The position numbers were made by a program, and so were the translations under genes. Source: JACRIM01 sp038042195 (GTDB taxonomy: Bacteria > Planctomycetota > Phycisphaerae > UBA1845 > UTPLA1). From it: a DNA stretch of 64,000 nt. The notes below the pieces were generated by a model. That model worked only from the letters and a program-made list of their open reading frames with translations. It had not been told where the DNA came from and did not search any database. Of the stretch, positions 44,728 through 52,940 are shown piece after piece. The stretch is from the NCBI GenBank assembly GCA_038042195.1, contig JBBTET010000012.1, positions 124,001 to 188,000 on the forward strand, in the 5' to 3' direction. Numbering within the stretch: position 1 is the first letter of the stretch; the number at the start of each line of letters is the position of its first letter.

Positions 44728-47130
44728 TCACGGTGCCATATACGCCGCAATGAACGGCCCAACGTCATCTCCATCCGGCGTACCGCTGCTGTTGATATCG
44801 CTGCGCGTCATTCGTCCCGGATCGGTCTCGATGCCGAGCAGCACCTGCACGAAGAGGTCCAGGTCGAGGTCGTTCTTCACGCAGTTTAGATCGATATCCG
44901 CCGCGACCGCGCACGGCTCCACCGTGAACTGAATCACGGCATTCCCACCGGTCAGGCCGTCACCCGACGGCAGCGACGTCGGCGACGTGGAACTGGTGAT
45001 CTCGCCATCCAGGGCGAGGCCGCTGTTAACCGCCGTGACGCCGGTGGTGACGGTTAGTGTGTATGTATCTGACAGGAGCGGCCCGGCGAGATTCAGCACG
45101 GCCGGATTGACGTTGGCCCCGCTGACCAGCGTAAGTGCTTGCACCCCGGTGGCCGTCCCGACGAGCGTGAAGTTCGCCACGGCGCAGTTCACCGGCGTGT
45201 GGAACGTGACCGTCAGTTGGCTCGGGCTTGAAATCTGCGGAATCATTGCTCCGGGTGTGGGACTCGTCGCCACGATCTTCGGCGGCCCGGCCACATACGC
45301 GACGCTCGTCGCAGTGCCGCGCAAGATCCACGGTGCTGGGTCGAACGACAACGCCGTCACGGTCCCGCTCACCGGCACGACGAACCACTCTGTCCGTGCG
45401 TCATTCTGCACCACCAGCGTCTGCGGAAGCCCGCCGATCGTGACGCTCAGATCGACCGGCATTTCATAGATGCTCTGCACCTGCGGCGGCGAACCGGCCG
45501 TCGCGGTCTGCGTCTGGTTGATCCGCGCGAGCAGATAATTCTGCCCCGCCACGTTCACCGACTGCCACCCATACTGATAGGTCGGCGCGCCCTTCTGAAA
45601 GACCCATTGGTCGAAGAACTTGGTAAGGTTCTTGCCCGACACCGCCGACGCCACGGTCGCGAATTCGCTGGTCGTGGCCGCGCTGCCGCCATACTGCTGT
45701 CGGTAGGCGTCGAGTACGGAGAAAAACGTCGCATCGCCGACGACGTGACGCAGCATGTGAAGCACCCATGCGCCCTTGTTGTACGAATAGGTCCCGCTGA
45801 AGATTCGGCCCGCCGTCGTGCTATAGACATACACCGAATCATCGCCGCCATTGTTCGTCGGCCGACGGGAGTTTAATGCGGCGAAGTACGCGGGAGTGTT
45901 GATGCCGCCTGCCTTGCGCTCCTCCCACAAACACTCGGTGTATGTGGCAAACCCCTCATTAAGCCAGATGTCGCTCCACGTCTCGCAGGTAACGTTGTCG
46001 CCCCACCACTGATGCCCCAGCTCGTGCGCGGTCACACTCTCACTGAAGGTGCCCTGGCCCGTGATGGTCTGATGCTCCATGCCGCCGCCGAAATTGAAGT
46101 TGTAGATGCCGTACTTCTCGTTCACGAACGGATACTCACCGTAAATTGTGCGATAGACTGCCATCATTTGAAGACTTTGCTCCCACGCCGCCCGATTGCC
46201 CGGTGAATCGTTGCCCGGATAGATATAGAAATTCACCGGCATGGTGCCGGCCGGGTTGTACGGGCCCGCAGGAAACGTGTACGTCTGGTCCCACGCGGTG
46301 TAGTTCGTCGCTGCGAAGCTCACCAGGTAAGTGGCAATCGGATACGCCGACGCCCAGTGATAGAGCTTGCGGCTGCCCGATAGCGTGTCGATCCCCAGAA
46401 GCGACCCGTTGGACGGCACGACATAATTGTTCGGCGCGGTCACATTCATCTGCAAGGTGAACTTGTCTGACATGTCACCCGGCTGATCGATGTCGCCGTC
46501 CTTGGCAGGCCACCACGCATACGAATAAAACGGCTCGCTCAACGTCGCCACCACCGGCGTGGCCCCGCCGTGCGTCCCGACCGAGATCGCCCCAAACGCC
46601 CCGGCGTCGAACGAGGTGCCGTTGTACGACACGTTTAGGTCGAAGACCTCATCCATCGCAAATGTGCGATTCAGCGTGACGATCCGCGTGCGATTCGGCA
46701 CCAGCGTGTGTGTGACGACGTGATTCCCCGTGTTGTCGGTGACGCTCAGGCTGGTGATCGTGTAATTGTCGCGCAGCCGAAATGTGAACTGCGTCAGCGC
46801 CGCCGACTTGCTCTTGATGGTCATCACGCTCGATCCGACCATCGTGCAATTGTCCGAGCCGGGGTTAAGGCTGGATACTTCAATGTCCAAGGCCACGTTT
46901 AGCACGTCGGTGTCGCCCAGCGCCTCGCGCGGCGTGACCGTCGGTGCCTCGTCGGCACCATGCAGCAACGCTGCCGCCATCGACCGGGCCTTGCCGCAAC
47001 CGATGATCGGCTCCTGACAGTCGCCTGGCTCATCGGCAGTGGCGTTCGCCGGCACGATGAGGAATCCAACAGAAAGCGATGTTGCAACGCATATCAGCCG
47101 CGCAACTTGTTTGATCTCGAAATGCGTCAT
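44728..47130 (-). CDS. secreted M1-family metallopeptidase with dockerin-like C-terminus
   Basis: An 800-residue exoenzyme. A signal peptide (MTHFEIKQVARLICVATSLSV) is followed by a short linker containing GCGKARSM. The M1 beta-saddle domain follows, then the catalytic domain with GGGMEHQT in the place of the exopeptidase GxMEN motif and the gluzincin site HELGHQWW...NEGFATY (H369, E370, H373, E392). Then come Ig-like sections (PKIVATSPTPGAMIPQISS) and a dockerin-like end (DIDLNCVKNDLDLDLF, SDINSSGTPDGDD). The longer open frame to 47352 overlaps nothing but has no secretion signal at its start, so the ATG at 47130 is used. A close paralogue lies upstream, 46 bp away. Confidence 0.88.
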   Translation of the reverse strand: MTHFEIKQVARLICVATSLSVGFLIVPANATADEPGDCQEPIIGCGKARSMAAALLHGADEAPTVTPREALGDTDVLNVALDIEVSSLNPGSDNCTMVGSSVMTIKSKSAALTQFTFRLRDNYTITSLSVTDNTGNHVVTHTLVPNRTRIVTLNRTFAMDEVFDLNVSYNGTSFDAGAFGAISVGTHGGATPVVATLSEPFYSYAWWPAKDGDIDQPGDMSDKFTLQMNVTAPNNYVVPSNGSLLGIDTLSGSRKLYHWASAYPIATYLVSFAATNYTAWDQTYTFPAGPYNPAGTMPVNFYIYPGNDSPGNRAAWEQSLQMMAVYRTIYGEYPFVNEKYGIYNFNFGGGMEHQTITGQGTFSESVTAHELGHQWWGDNVTCETWSDIWLNEGFATYTECLWEERKAGGINTPAYFAALNSRRPTNNGGDDSVYVYSTTAGRIFSGTYSYNKGAWVLHMLRHVVGDATFFSVLDAYRQQYGGSAATTSEFATVASAVSGKNLTKFFDQWVFQKGAPTYQYGWQSVNVAGQNYLLARINQTQTATAGSPPQVQSIYEMPVDLSVTIGGLPQTLVVQNDARTEWFVVPVSGTVTALSFDPAPWILRGTATSVAYVAGPPKIVATSPTPGAMIPQISSPSQLTVTFHTPVNCAVANFTLVGTATGVQALTLVSGANVNPAVLNLAGPLLSDTYTLTVTTGVTAVNSGLALDGEITSSTSPTSLPSGDGLTGGNAVIQFTVEPCAVAADIDLNCVKNDLDLDLFVQVLLGIETDPGRMTRSDINSSGTPDGDDVGPFIAAYMAP

Positions 47131-47176
47131 TCCAAAATACCCTTCGTCGTTTGGGTTTTCAGCCCACCTATGTCTG

Positions 47177-49540
47177 TCAATTAGTCGCAAAGGCTCCGAC
47201 AAACGCCGCAATATCCTTGCCATCCACCAACCCACTCTGATCCACATCGCTACGAGTGATATGATCCCAGTCCACATCGAAGCCCAGTAGCGTCTGCACA
47301 AACAATGACACGTCCACCTCATTCCGCGTGCAATTCGCGTCGATATCCGCAACCACCACGCACGGCGTCACGGCGAATCGGATCACGGCATTCCCGCCCG
47401 CCAAGCCGTCGCCACTTGGCAGCGACGATGGGCTGGACGGATTGACCATCTCTCCATCGAGCGCCATTCCGCTGTCCACGGCCGTGACCGTCGATGCAAT
47501 GGTCAGCGTGAAGGCATCACCCGGCAGCGCGCCCGCCAAGCCGAGAACCACGGGGTTGACTCCGGGACTGGACAGCATCGTTAGCGATTGTGTACCCGTC
47601 ACCTCACCTACCAGGGAGAAATCAGACACGCTCGCATTGACCGGCGTGTGAAACGTCACTTGCAATTGCGACGGACCGACCGGTAGCAAGTCGCCCGGCG
47701 CGGGACTCGTCGCCACGACCTTTGGCGGCCCCGGCTGATAGGCCACATTGGTCGTCGTCCCTCGAAGAATCCACGAAGACGAATCAAACGCAGCCGCCGT
47801 TACCGACCCGCTCACCGGCACCACGAACCATTCAGTGCGTGCGTCGTTCTGTACCACGAGCGTCTGCGGAAGCCCACCGATCGTGACGTTCAGATCGATC
47901 GGCATCTCATACACATTCAACACCTGAGGCGGTGATCCGACCGTCGCCGCCTGCGTCTGCGCGAGGCGCACGAGCAGGTAATTCTGCCCCACCACAGTCA
48001 CAGACTGCCATCCATATTGATACGCCGGCGCGCCGCGTTGATAGACCCACTCGTCAAAGAACGCCGACAGGTCCATGCCCGACACACCTTCTGCCGCCGA
48101 CTGGAAGTCCTCGGTGGTCGCCGCCCCATAGGCGTGTTGGGATCGGTACTCGGCCAACGTGTCGAAGAATGCCGCATCGCCGATCGCATGTCGCAGCATG
48201 TGCAGCACCCACGCCCCCTTGTTGTAGGAATATGTCGAACTAAAAATCGTGTTCAGGCTTCCCGCGTTGTAGCGATACACCGACCCGCCCGCACCGTTGT
48301 TGCTGGGCCGTCGGGCATTGATAGCGCTGAAATAGGCCGTCGAGTTGACGCTGCCGGTCTTTCGCTCCTCCCACAGGCATTCGCTGTACGTGGCAAAGCC
48401 TTCGTTCAGCCAAATGTGGTGCCAATCCTTGCAGGTAATCATGTCACCCCACCACTGGTGGGACAATTCGTGTGCCGTGAGGCTCTCGCTAAAGCTGCCC
48501 TGGCCGGTGATGGTCTGATGCTCCATGCCGCCGCCGTAGTTAAAGTTGTAGATGCCGTACTTCTCGTTGATAAAAGGGTACTCGCCATAGACCGTGCGAT
48601 AGGTCGCCAGCATGTTCAGGCACTTTTCCCAATTCGTTCGATTGGTCGGCGTGTCGCTGCCGGGATAAATGTAGAACTCCACCGGCATCGAACCGGCGGG
48701 ATATCCAACACCTGCGGGGTAGTTATAGGTGCGCGTCCACGTGTTGTAGTTCGTCGCCGCGAAACTCACGAGATATGGCGTGATCGGGTAACCAGTGGCC
48801 CAGCGATATTGCTTGCGGTTTGCACTGAGTGTATCGACGCCTTGCAAAGCTCCGTTGGACGGCACGACATAGTTGTTCGGGGTGGTGATGTTGAACTCCA
48901 TCGTCGCCTTGTCGGAGTTGTCGCCGGGTTGACCGGGTTCGCCATCCTTGCAGGGCCACCAAGTGTACTCTCCAAACGGTTCGCTGAGCGTATAGGCAAT
49001 CGGAGTCCCGCCCTGCGTCGTCACATCAATCGAATCGTCAATCGACACCGACGTCCCGGTGTACGCCACGGTCAGCAGAAACTCTTCTTCCATTCCATAC
49101 GGGCGATTCAGCGTGACGACGCGCGTGGTGGTCGACGGCTGCGTGTACGACACGGGAATAACGTTCATCTCGTCGATGACGGTCAGCGTTGTGATGGTGT
49201 AATTACCGTGCAGGCGAAACGTGAACTCGGTCAGGCCGTCGATCTTGCTCCGTATCGTCATCACATTCGTGCCGGTGATCGTGCAGTTGTTGGACCCCGT
49301 GTTGAGATTGGAGATTTCTAGATCGAGGGCATAGTGCAACACGTCCGTCCCATCCAGCGCCTCACGCAAACCGGGCGGTGTCGGCTCACTGCAGTCCGAC
49401 TCATCAACACACTGCGCCGCCATGGACCGCGCCTTGCCGCAGCCCACCAGGGGAGGTTCCTGCGCTCGCGTCGCCTGTGCAATGGTCAACCCCAACATCG
49501 CGGCAACGACAACACTTTTCAACATGGCTGTGGAATACAT
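47177..49540 (-). CDS. secreted M1-family metallopeptidase with dockerin-like C-terminus (paralogue)
   Basis: A 787-residue paralogue of the next gene with the same order: signal peptide, GCGKARSM segment, beta-saddle, catalytic domain with GGGMEHQT and HELSHQWW...NEGFATY, Ig-like sections starting PKVVATSPAPG, and a dockerin-like end (DIDANCTRNEVDVSLF, SDVDQSGLVDGKD). All zinc ligands are kept. The 46-bp spacing and shared strand suggest co-transcription after a tandem duplication. ATG at 49525 is an alternative start. Both enzymes should cut peptides outside the cytoplasm. Confidence 0.88.
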   Translation of the reverse strand: MYSTAMLKSVVVAAMLGLTIAQATRAQEPPLVGCGKARSMAAQCVDESDCSEPTPPGLREALDGTDVLHYALDLEISNLNTGSNNCTITGTNVMTIRSKIDGLTEFTFRLHGNYTITTLTVIDEMNVIPVSYTQPSTTTRVVTLNRPYGMEEEFLLTVAYTGTSVSIDDSIDVTTQGGTPIAYTLSEPFGEYTWWPCKDGEPGQPGDNSDKATMEFNITTPNNYVVPSNGALQGVDTLSANRKQYRWATGYPITPYLVSFAATNYNTWTRTYNYPAGVGYPAGSMPVEFYIYPGSDTPTNRTNWEKCLNMLATYRTVYGEYPFINEKYGIYNFNYGGGMEHQTITGQGSFSESLTAHELSHQWWGDMITCKDWHHIWLNEGFATYSECLWEERKTGSVNSTAYFSAINARRPSNNGAGGSVYRYNAGSLNTIFSSTYSYNKGAWVLHMLRHAIGDAAFFDTLAEYRSQHAYGAATTEDFQSAAEGVSGMDLSAFFDEWVYQRGAPAYQYGWQSVTVVGQNYLLVRLAQTQAATVGSPPQVLNVYEMPIDLNVTIGGLPQTLVVQNDARTEWFVVPVSGSVTAAAFDSSSWILRGTTTNVAYQPGPPKVVATSPAPGDLLPVGPSQLQVTFHTPVNASVSDFSLVGEVTGTQSLTMLSSPGVNPVVLGLAGALPGDAFTLTIASTVTAVDSGMALDGEMVNPSSPSSLPSGDGLAGGNAVIRFAVTPCVVVADIDANCTRNEVDVSLFVQTLLGFDVDWDHITRSDVDQSGLVDGKDIAAFVGAFATN

Positions 49541-49738
49541 GGTTGCGGCGCGCACGAGGCATCTCCCAACACAACCGGAGCACACCGGCGATACGAGGCA
49601 TCGATTGTTCGTCGGGAGAATTCACCCGAAGTGTCGAGACACCGGGCGCTATCGTTCCCACTCCCTACACTCCATTATACCGGCCCTCCCAGCGAAACGG
49701 CGGCGATTTGTCCCATATTTCCGTTAGAGCCAACGCGT

Positions 49739-50773
49739 TCATGGGGTTTTCTTGGCCTGCTCCAGGATTCGCCGGACGGTCGTCTCGTCTGATGGCAACA
49801 GCCCGGACTCAACCAGTCGCGGCACCAATCCTACCCAGATAGGTTCGGCCTCGAACACCCGCTTGAAAATCGGCAGGGCCGCCTCCACCTGCCCCGCCGA
49901 CGTCATGCTGACGGCACGCCAAAACGGAATCTCCACGATCTGCGGTGCCAGCTTTTCCGCAGCGGAATATTCTCGATTCGCACCCTCGGCGTCCTTCTTC
50001 TCAATCGCCAGGTCGCCCGCGTTCATGTGCAAATACGCACGCTGAAGCCGCACCAGCCGCTTCAGCTCCTCCACCGGCTGCGCGTGATCTTCCACGCGCA
50101 AATCAAATTCCCGATCAATCCACGATCGTCCCGTCGGTTTCCCGCTCACCACGATCAACGCGGCCGATTGACGACCGCGCACGTCGCCGCCGGCTGCCTC
50201 CGCCGCTTCAAGGGCCGCGATCATCCGATCCGCCAAGTCTCCCTTCGCCTCGCGATAGGCCCGCGCCATCTCACCCCAGATGCGATCATTCGACATCAGG
50301 TTTGCTTGCACGCTGAATTGCCCTTCAGAGTCCGTCACGTGTCCGGCAGGCTTGATGCATTTTGCGCCGGTATGCCCCATGACGTGGCCGCTCGCATCAA
50401 TCATGGCCACTTGGCGCAACGCTCGACCTTCATCGCCGGCGATCAATCCCTTTAAGGCGTCCGGTGCGCTTCGCCCGGCGCGCATTGCTGCCAGTCCGAG
50501 CGGGCCATACGACGGGTCTACGAGCGATTGAGTCGCCACTGCGCCAACCCCAGCCTCGGCCCACGGCACGACGCTGCCCACGCTAAACCAATGCGATTGC
50601 ACGGCAACGCCGATCTGCCCCGTCGCTGGATCACGCGCAACGATGGAATACGTGGAGACGGGACGCTGTTGCGACAGGCCGGTATCACGCCGCCCAACGC
50701 CGATGGGCGTACATGCCGGAGCCAACGAAACAACGACAAGAAGGAGTGCGGACAGAACGCTCCGAATTGACAT
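49739..50773 (-). CDS. DUF1028 family lipoprotein with TPR-like tail
   Basis: A 344-residue protein. The signal peptide carries a lipobox (SLAPAC). Residues 38-230 match DUF1028: STYSIVARDPATGQIGVAVQS, GVGAVATQSLVDPSYGPLGL, HTGAKCIKPAGH, and RGRQSAALIVVSG, an Ntn-hydrolase-like fold whose reaction is unknown. Residues 240-340 are helical with TPR-like spacing (QRAYLHMNAGDLAIEKKDAEGA). In other genomes this domain is sometimes joined to peptidoglycan-binding parts, so a cell-wall role is possible. It lies about 200 bp upstream of the M1 pair. Confidence 0.85.
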   Translation of the reverse strand: MSIRSVLSALLLVVVSLAPACTPIGVGRRDTGLSQQRPVSTYSIVARDPATGQIGVAVQSHWFSVGSVVPWAEAGVGAVATQSLVDPSYGPLGLAAMRAGRSAPDALKGLIAGDEGRALRQVAMIDASGHVMGHTGAKCIKPAGHVTDSEGQFSVQANLMSNDRIWGEMARAYREAKGDLADRMIAALEAAEAAGGDVRGRQSAALIVVSGKPTGRSWIDREFDLRVEDHAQPVEELKRLVRLQRAYLHMNAGDLAIEKKDAEGANREYSAAEKLAPQIVEIPFWRAVSMTSAGQVEAALPIFKRVFEAEPIWVGLVPRLVESGLLPSDETTVRRILEQAKKTP

Positions 50774-51272
50774 TGCGATCTCCCTGGATCAGGTGGCGGC
50801 AATGCGGCGACGGTGGGTTGCGTACCCGCTCTCAATCCAATACGCCTGCCGTTCCAACTGCCGAAAAATAGAACGGTGCAAACCAGTGGGCCACGAGGAT
50901 CGCTCAGTAGCACGCGCCACCGGGCAACCCGTTCAGCCGCATGAAGATCGTAGCTGTTCCGTTCATCGCGCCAAACGCGATCTGCGTTCCCCCCAGCTTC
51001 AGCGACGCAATTATGCCGCACGCAAAGCTGAACGACCGGATCATAAGCTGGCCGCCGAGATGACCCACACCTACGACACGGCCAACCGGCTGATCACCAC
51101 CATCAACGCCGATGATCAGAACTGGGGGACTTCTCCGGCCAACACGTCGTGGTATACTCATGATGGCCCGGGCAACCCTTGACACGACTGATGCCAATTA
51201 ATGCGTCAAGGATAAACCGGATCAACCGAGAATCTCAATCGGTTAGGCCAACAGAGGCAGGAGCCTGAAAAG
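50774..51272. other. intergenic region holding an Rhs remnant
   Basis: Between the DUF1028 gene and the zinc-ribbon gene. Apart from the Rhs-like fragment at 51012-51182 I see no intact gene; frames on both strands crossing 50790-51000 are unrelated to a known family. The base composition shifts from GC-rich to AT-rich at about 51190, and the composition change with a gene fragment suggests past rearrangement. Confidence 0.5.
51012..51182 (+). pseudogene. Rhs/YD-repeat gene fragment
   Basis: The plus-strand frame reads MTHTYDTANRLITTINADD and later SWYTHDGPGNP, then stops. YDTANRLI and YTHDGPGN are typical YD-repeat phrases of Rhs/wall-associated polymorphic toxins. Only about one and a half repeats remain, upstream sequence in the same frame does not continue the pattern, and no promoter or binding site is seen. 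It is most likely the relic of a lost Rhs gene. Confidence 0.55.
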
Positions 51273-51899
51273 TTGAACGCCCCCCTTTTTGAACTTCTTT
51301 TTAGATTTAATGGTCACTGCATGCAAACTAAAGGAAGGAGGATTATTCGACTATGTTATCTGATAAATATTGGCCTTGCGCTCACGTGCGCCATCGGCAT
51401 TTTGATAGGCCATTCGAGAGAATTTATTTTCCAAACAACGCGCCTACATATTGGTCTGACCGCAACTACTCTGTGGTTAGATGTTATCCAAGGCGACGAG
51501 TCAGACATCCTCAAAGTACACGCCCAAGATGGACGCGGCAGTTATGGATTCAATTATTGTTCGTACAGAGGAATTAAATACCTTTACTTTCTTGAGTGGG
51601 AGCGCCTGTGGCCATCACTGGCTTATTGGAAACAAAAACCGCCTGGCCTAATTGACCGGCTTATTAACAACGGTCCAAAATTCAAGCGACCAATATATCA
51701 CACAACTGTTTCAATGCCGTTAATTTTTATAATGGTAATTGCCCTGATTCTAGCCGGGGTTGCGCGATGGGTCATCCCTGATTACATTCGACCCGGCCTA
51801 TGCAAATTCTGTCGTTATGACCTCACTGGCAACCAAAGCGGCATTTGCCCTGAATGCGGCACCGTGATATTACGGACAGGCACTAATTTATTGACGTAG
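51273..51899 (+). CDS. small membrane protein with C-terminal zinc ribbon
   Basis: A 208-residue protein with two membrane segments (about 26-46 and 146-166) and a C-terminal zinc ribbon (CKFCRYDLTGN, SGICPECG), closely like the ribbon of the gene at 43101. The middle is a Tyr/Trp-rich extracytoplasmic loop. TTG at 51273 is preceded at good distance by CAGGAG; ATG at 51321 is an alternative. The gene is clearly more AT-rich than its neighbours, with A/T third positions, and lies beside an Rhs relic, so it may have arrived by transfer. Function unknown. Confidence 0.7.
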   Translation: MNAPLFELLFRFNGHCMQTKGRRIIRLCYLINIGLALTCAIGILIGHSREFIFQTTRLHIGLTATTLWLDVIQGDESDILKVHAQDGRGSYGFNYCSYRGIKYLYFLEWERLWPSLAYWKQKPPGLIDRLINNGPKFKRPIYHTTVSMPLIFIMVIALILAGVARWVIPDYIRPGLCKFCRYDLTGNQSGICPECGTVILRTGTNLLT

Positions 51900-52245
51900 G
51901 AGCAGTCGCAATCAATCAGATTCTGCGATCCACCGCCCCAAGGTCAACACATTCAGCGCAATACGCGACCCCAGCCCCCACCGTCCTCTCCCACTCCTCC
52001 AATCCGCGAAAATCTGTGCCATCTGCGGTTACAAATTGACCTGCAACGACCTCGCGTTGCGAAGCAACCCCTTCCTCCCCTTGTCGAAGATCCGCCGTGG
52101 CGGAACCCCTCGGACTCTCGGCCCCATCGGTGTTTCGACGTTTCGATGCGCAGTTCACCCGCCGCGCCAGGACGTTGTGTAAAGTCCTGAGCATCCATGA
52201 AGCGATGCGAGTCAAGGTGGACGATTCGGGTTTTCGCGTAATCGG
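51900..52245. other. 346-bp gap between convergent genes, no gene seen
   Basis: Composition returns to GC-rich within this gap. Minus-strand frames at 51916-52215 lack any recognisable motif. The phrase TCCGCGAAAATCTGTGCC near 52003 followed by ATCTGCGG looks like a degenerate direct or inverted repeat, but I cannot define its ends. No hairpin terminator is clear. Confidence 0.35.
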
Positions 52246-52821
52246 CTAGGACTCAGGGGCGAACCGGAATTCGAACGGCATCCCACCCTCCGGCTTCTCC
52301 CCACTCACCAACATCGTCACATAGCTCGTACGAATAGACGCTAACGCATCCAGCCCCAGCCCCGACAGGACCGAATGAATCGACTCCTCGTCCGGCCCTT
52401 CCACTTCCACAAACAACCCCAAGTTCGGCACCTCGTCCAATTCCACCGCGCAGCCCTTGAATCGCCACGACTCGCGGCGTTTCTCAAAAACGATGCGTGG
52501 GTGGAATCCCAGCGACCCGAGGATTTCCATCATCGCTGCGGCGTCACTGATCGCGACCTCAACTTCGACGCGCTTCTTGAAGACGCCCTCGCGCATTGGG
52601 CCCTTGTAGGTCAGCGTGGCCGATCGCGCTGCGCCGTCGAGCAGGTCGCACGCGCGAACGCGAAGCCCGCAGCCGTTGTCGAGCAACGAGCCGTTGGAGT
52701 CGTCGAAGAGTCGATTGGTTTCGAGGACACGCCCGAGATACTCAGCGCCGGACTGGCGCAGCCGCTGACGAATGGGGTCGTGGCCTGTGACACGGATTTT
52801 AGATTCGATTTCGTCGGGCAT
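52246..52821 (-). CDS. CYTH-domain protein, class IV adenylate cyclase (CyaB)-like
   Basis: A 191-residue protein with the CYTH triphosphate-tunnel pattern: EIESKI near the start (the ExExK motif), LFDDSNGSLLDNGCGLRVR, ATLTYKGP, FKKRVEVEV, FEKRRESWRF, and VELDEVPNLGLFVEVEG. The length and these motifs fit the class IV cyclase/thiamine-triphosphatase group; whether it makes cAMP or cleaves a triphosphate is not clear from sequence alone. The ATG at 52821 is preferred over a leader that starts at 52923. No neighbour explains its role. Confidence 0.85.
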   Translation of the reverse strand: MPDEIESKIRVTGHDPIRQRLRQSGAEYLGRVLETNRLFDDSNGSLLDNGCGLRVRACDLLDGAARSATLTYKGPMREGVFKKRVEVEVAISDAAAMMEILGSLGFHPRIVFEKRRESWRFKGCAVELDEVPNLGLFVEVEGPDEESIHSVLSGLGLDALASIRTSYVTMLVSGEKPEGGMPFEFRFAPES

Positions 52822-52940
52822 GTCGAACGCGCTCGTGTCGTGCTGCTCGCAAAGAAACTCGGGTTGCAGTCGGCGGAAAGGCGTCCGTGATGTTCCGCTG
52901 AGAAAAGGGGAGGATAACCGCACGGATCAGCCCACGACAA

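Noticed and set aside
48017..49321. Plus-strand frame of 434 codons
   Set aside because: Antisense to an M1 peptidase with complete active site; residue mix is that of a mirror frame.
50904..51197. Minus-strand frame of 97 codons
   Set aside because: It has no start signal or motif and is antisense to the Rhs-like fragment, whose YD phrases are more convincing.
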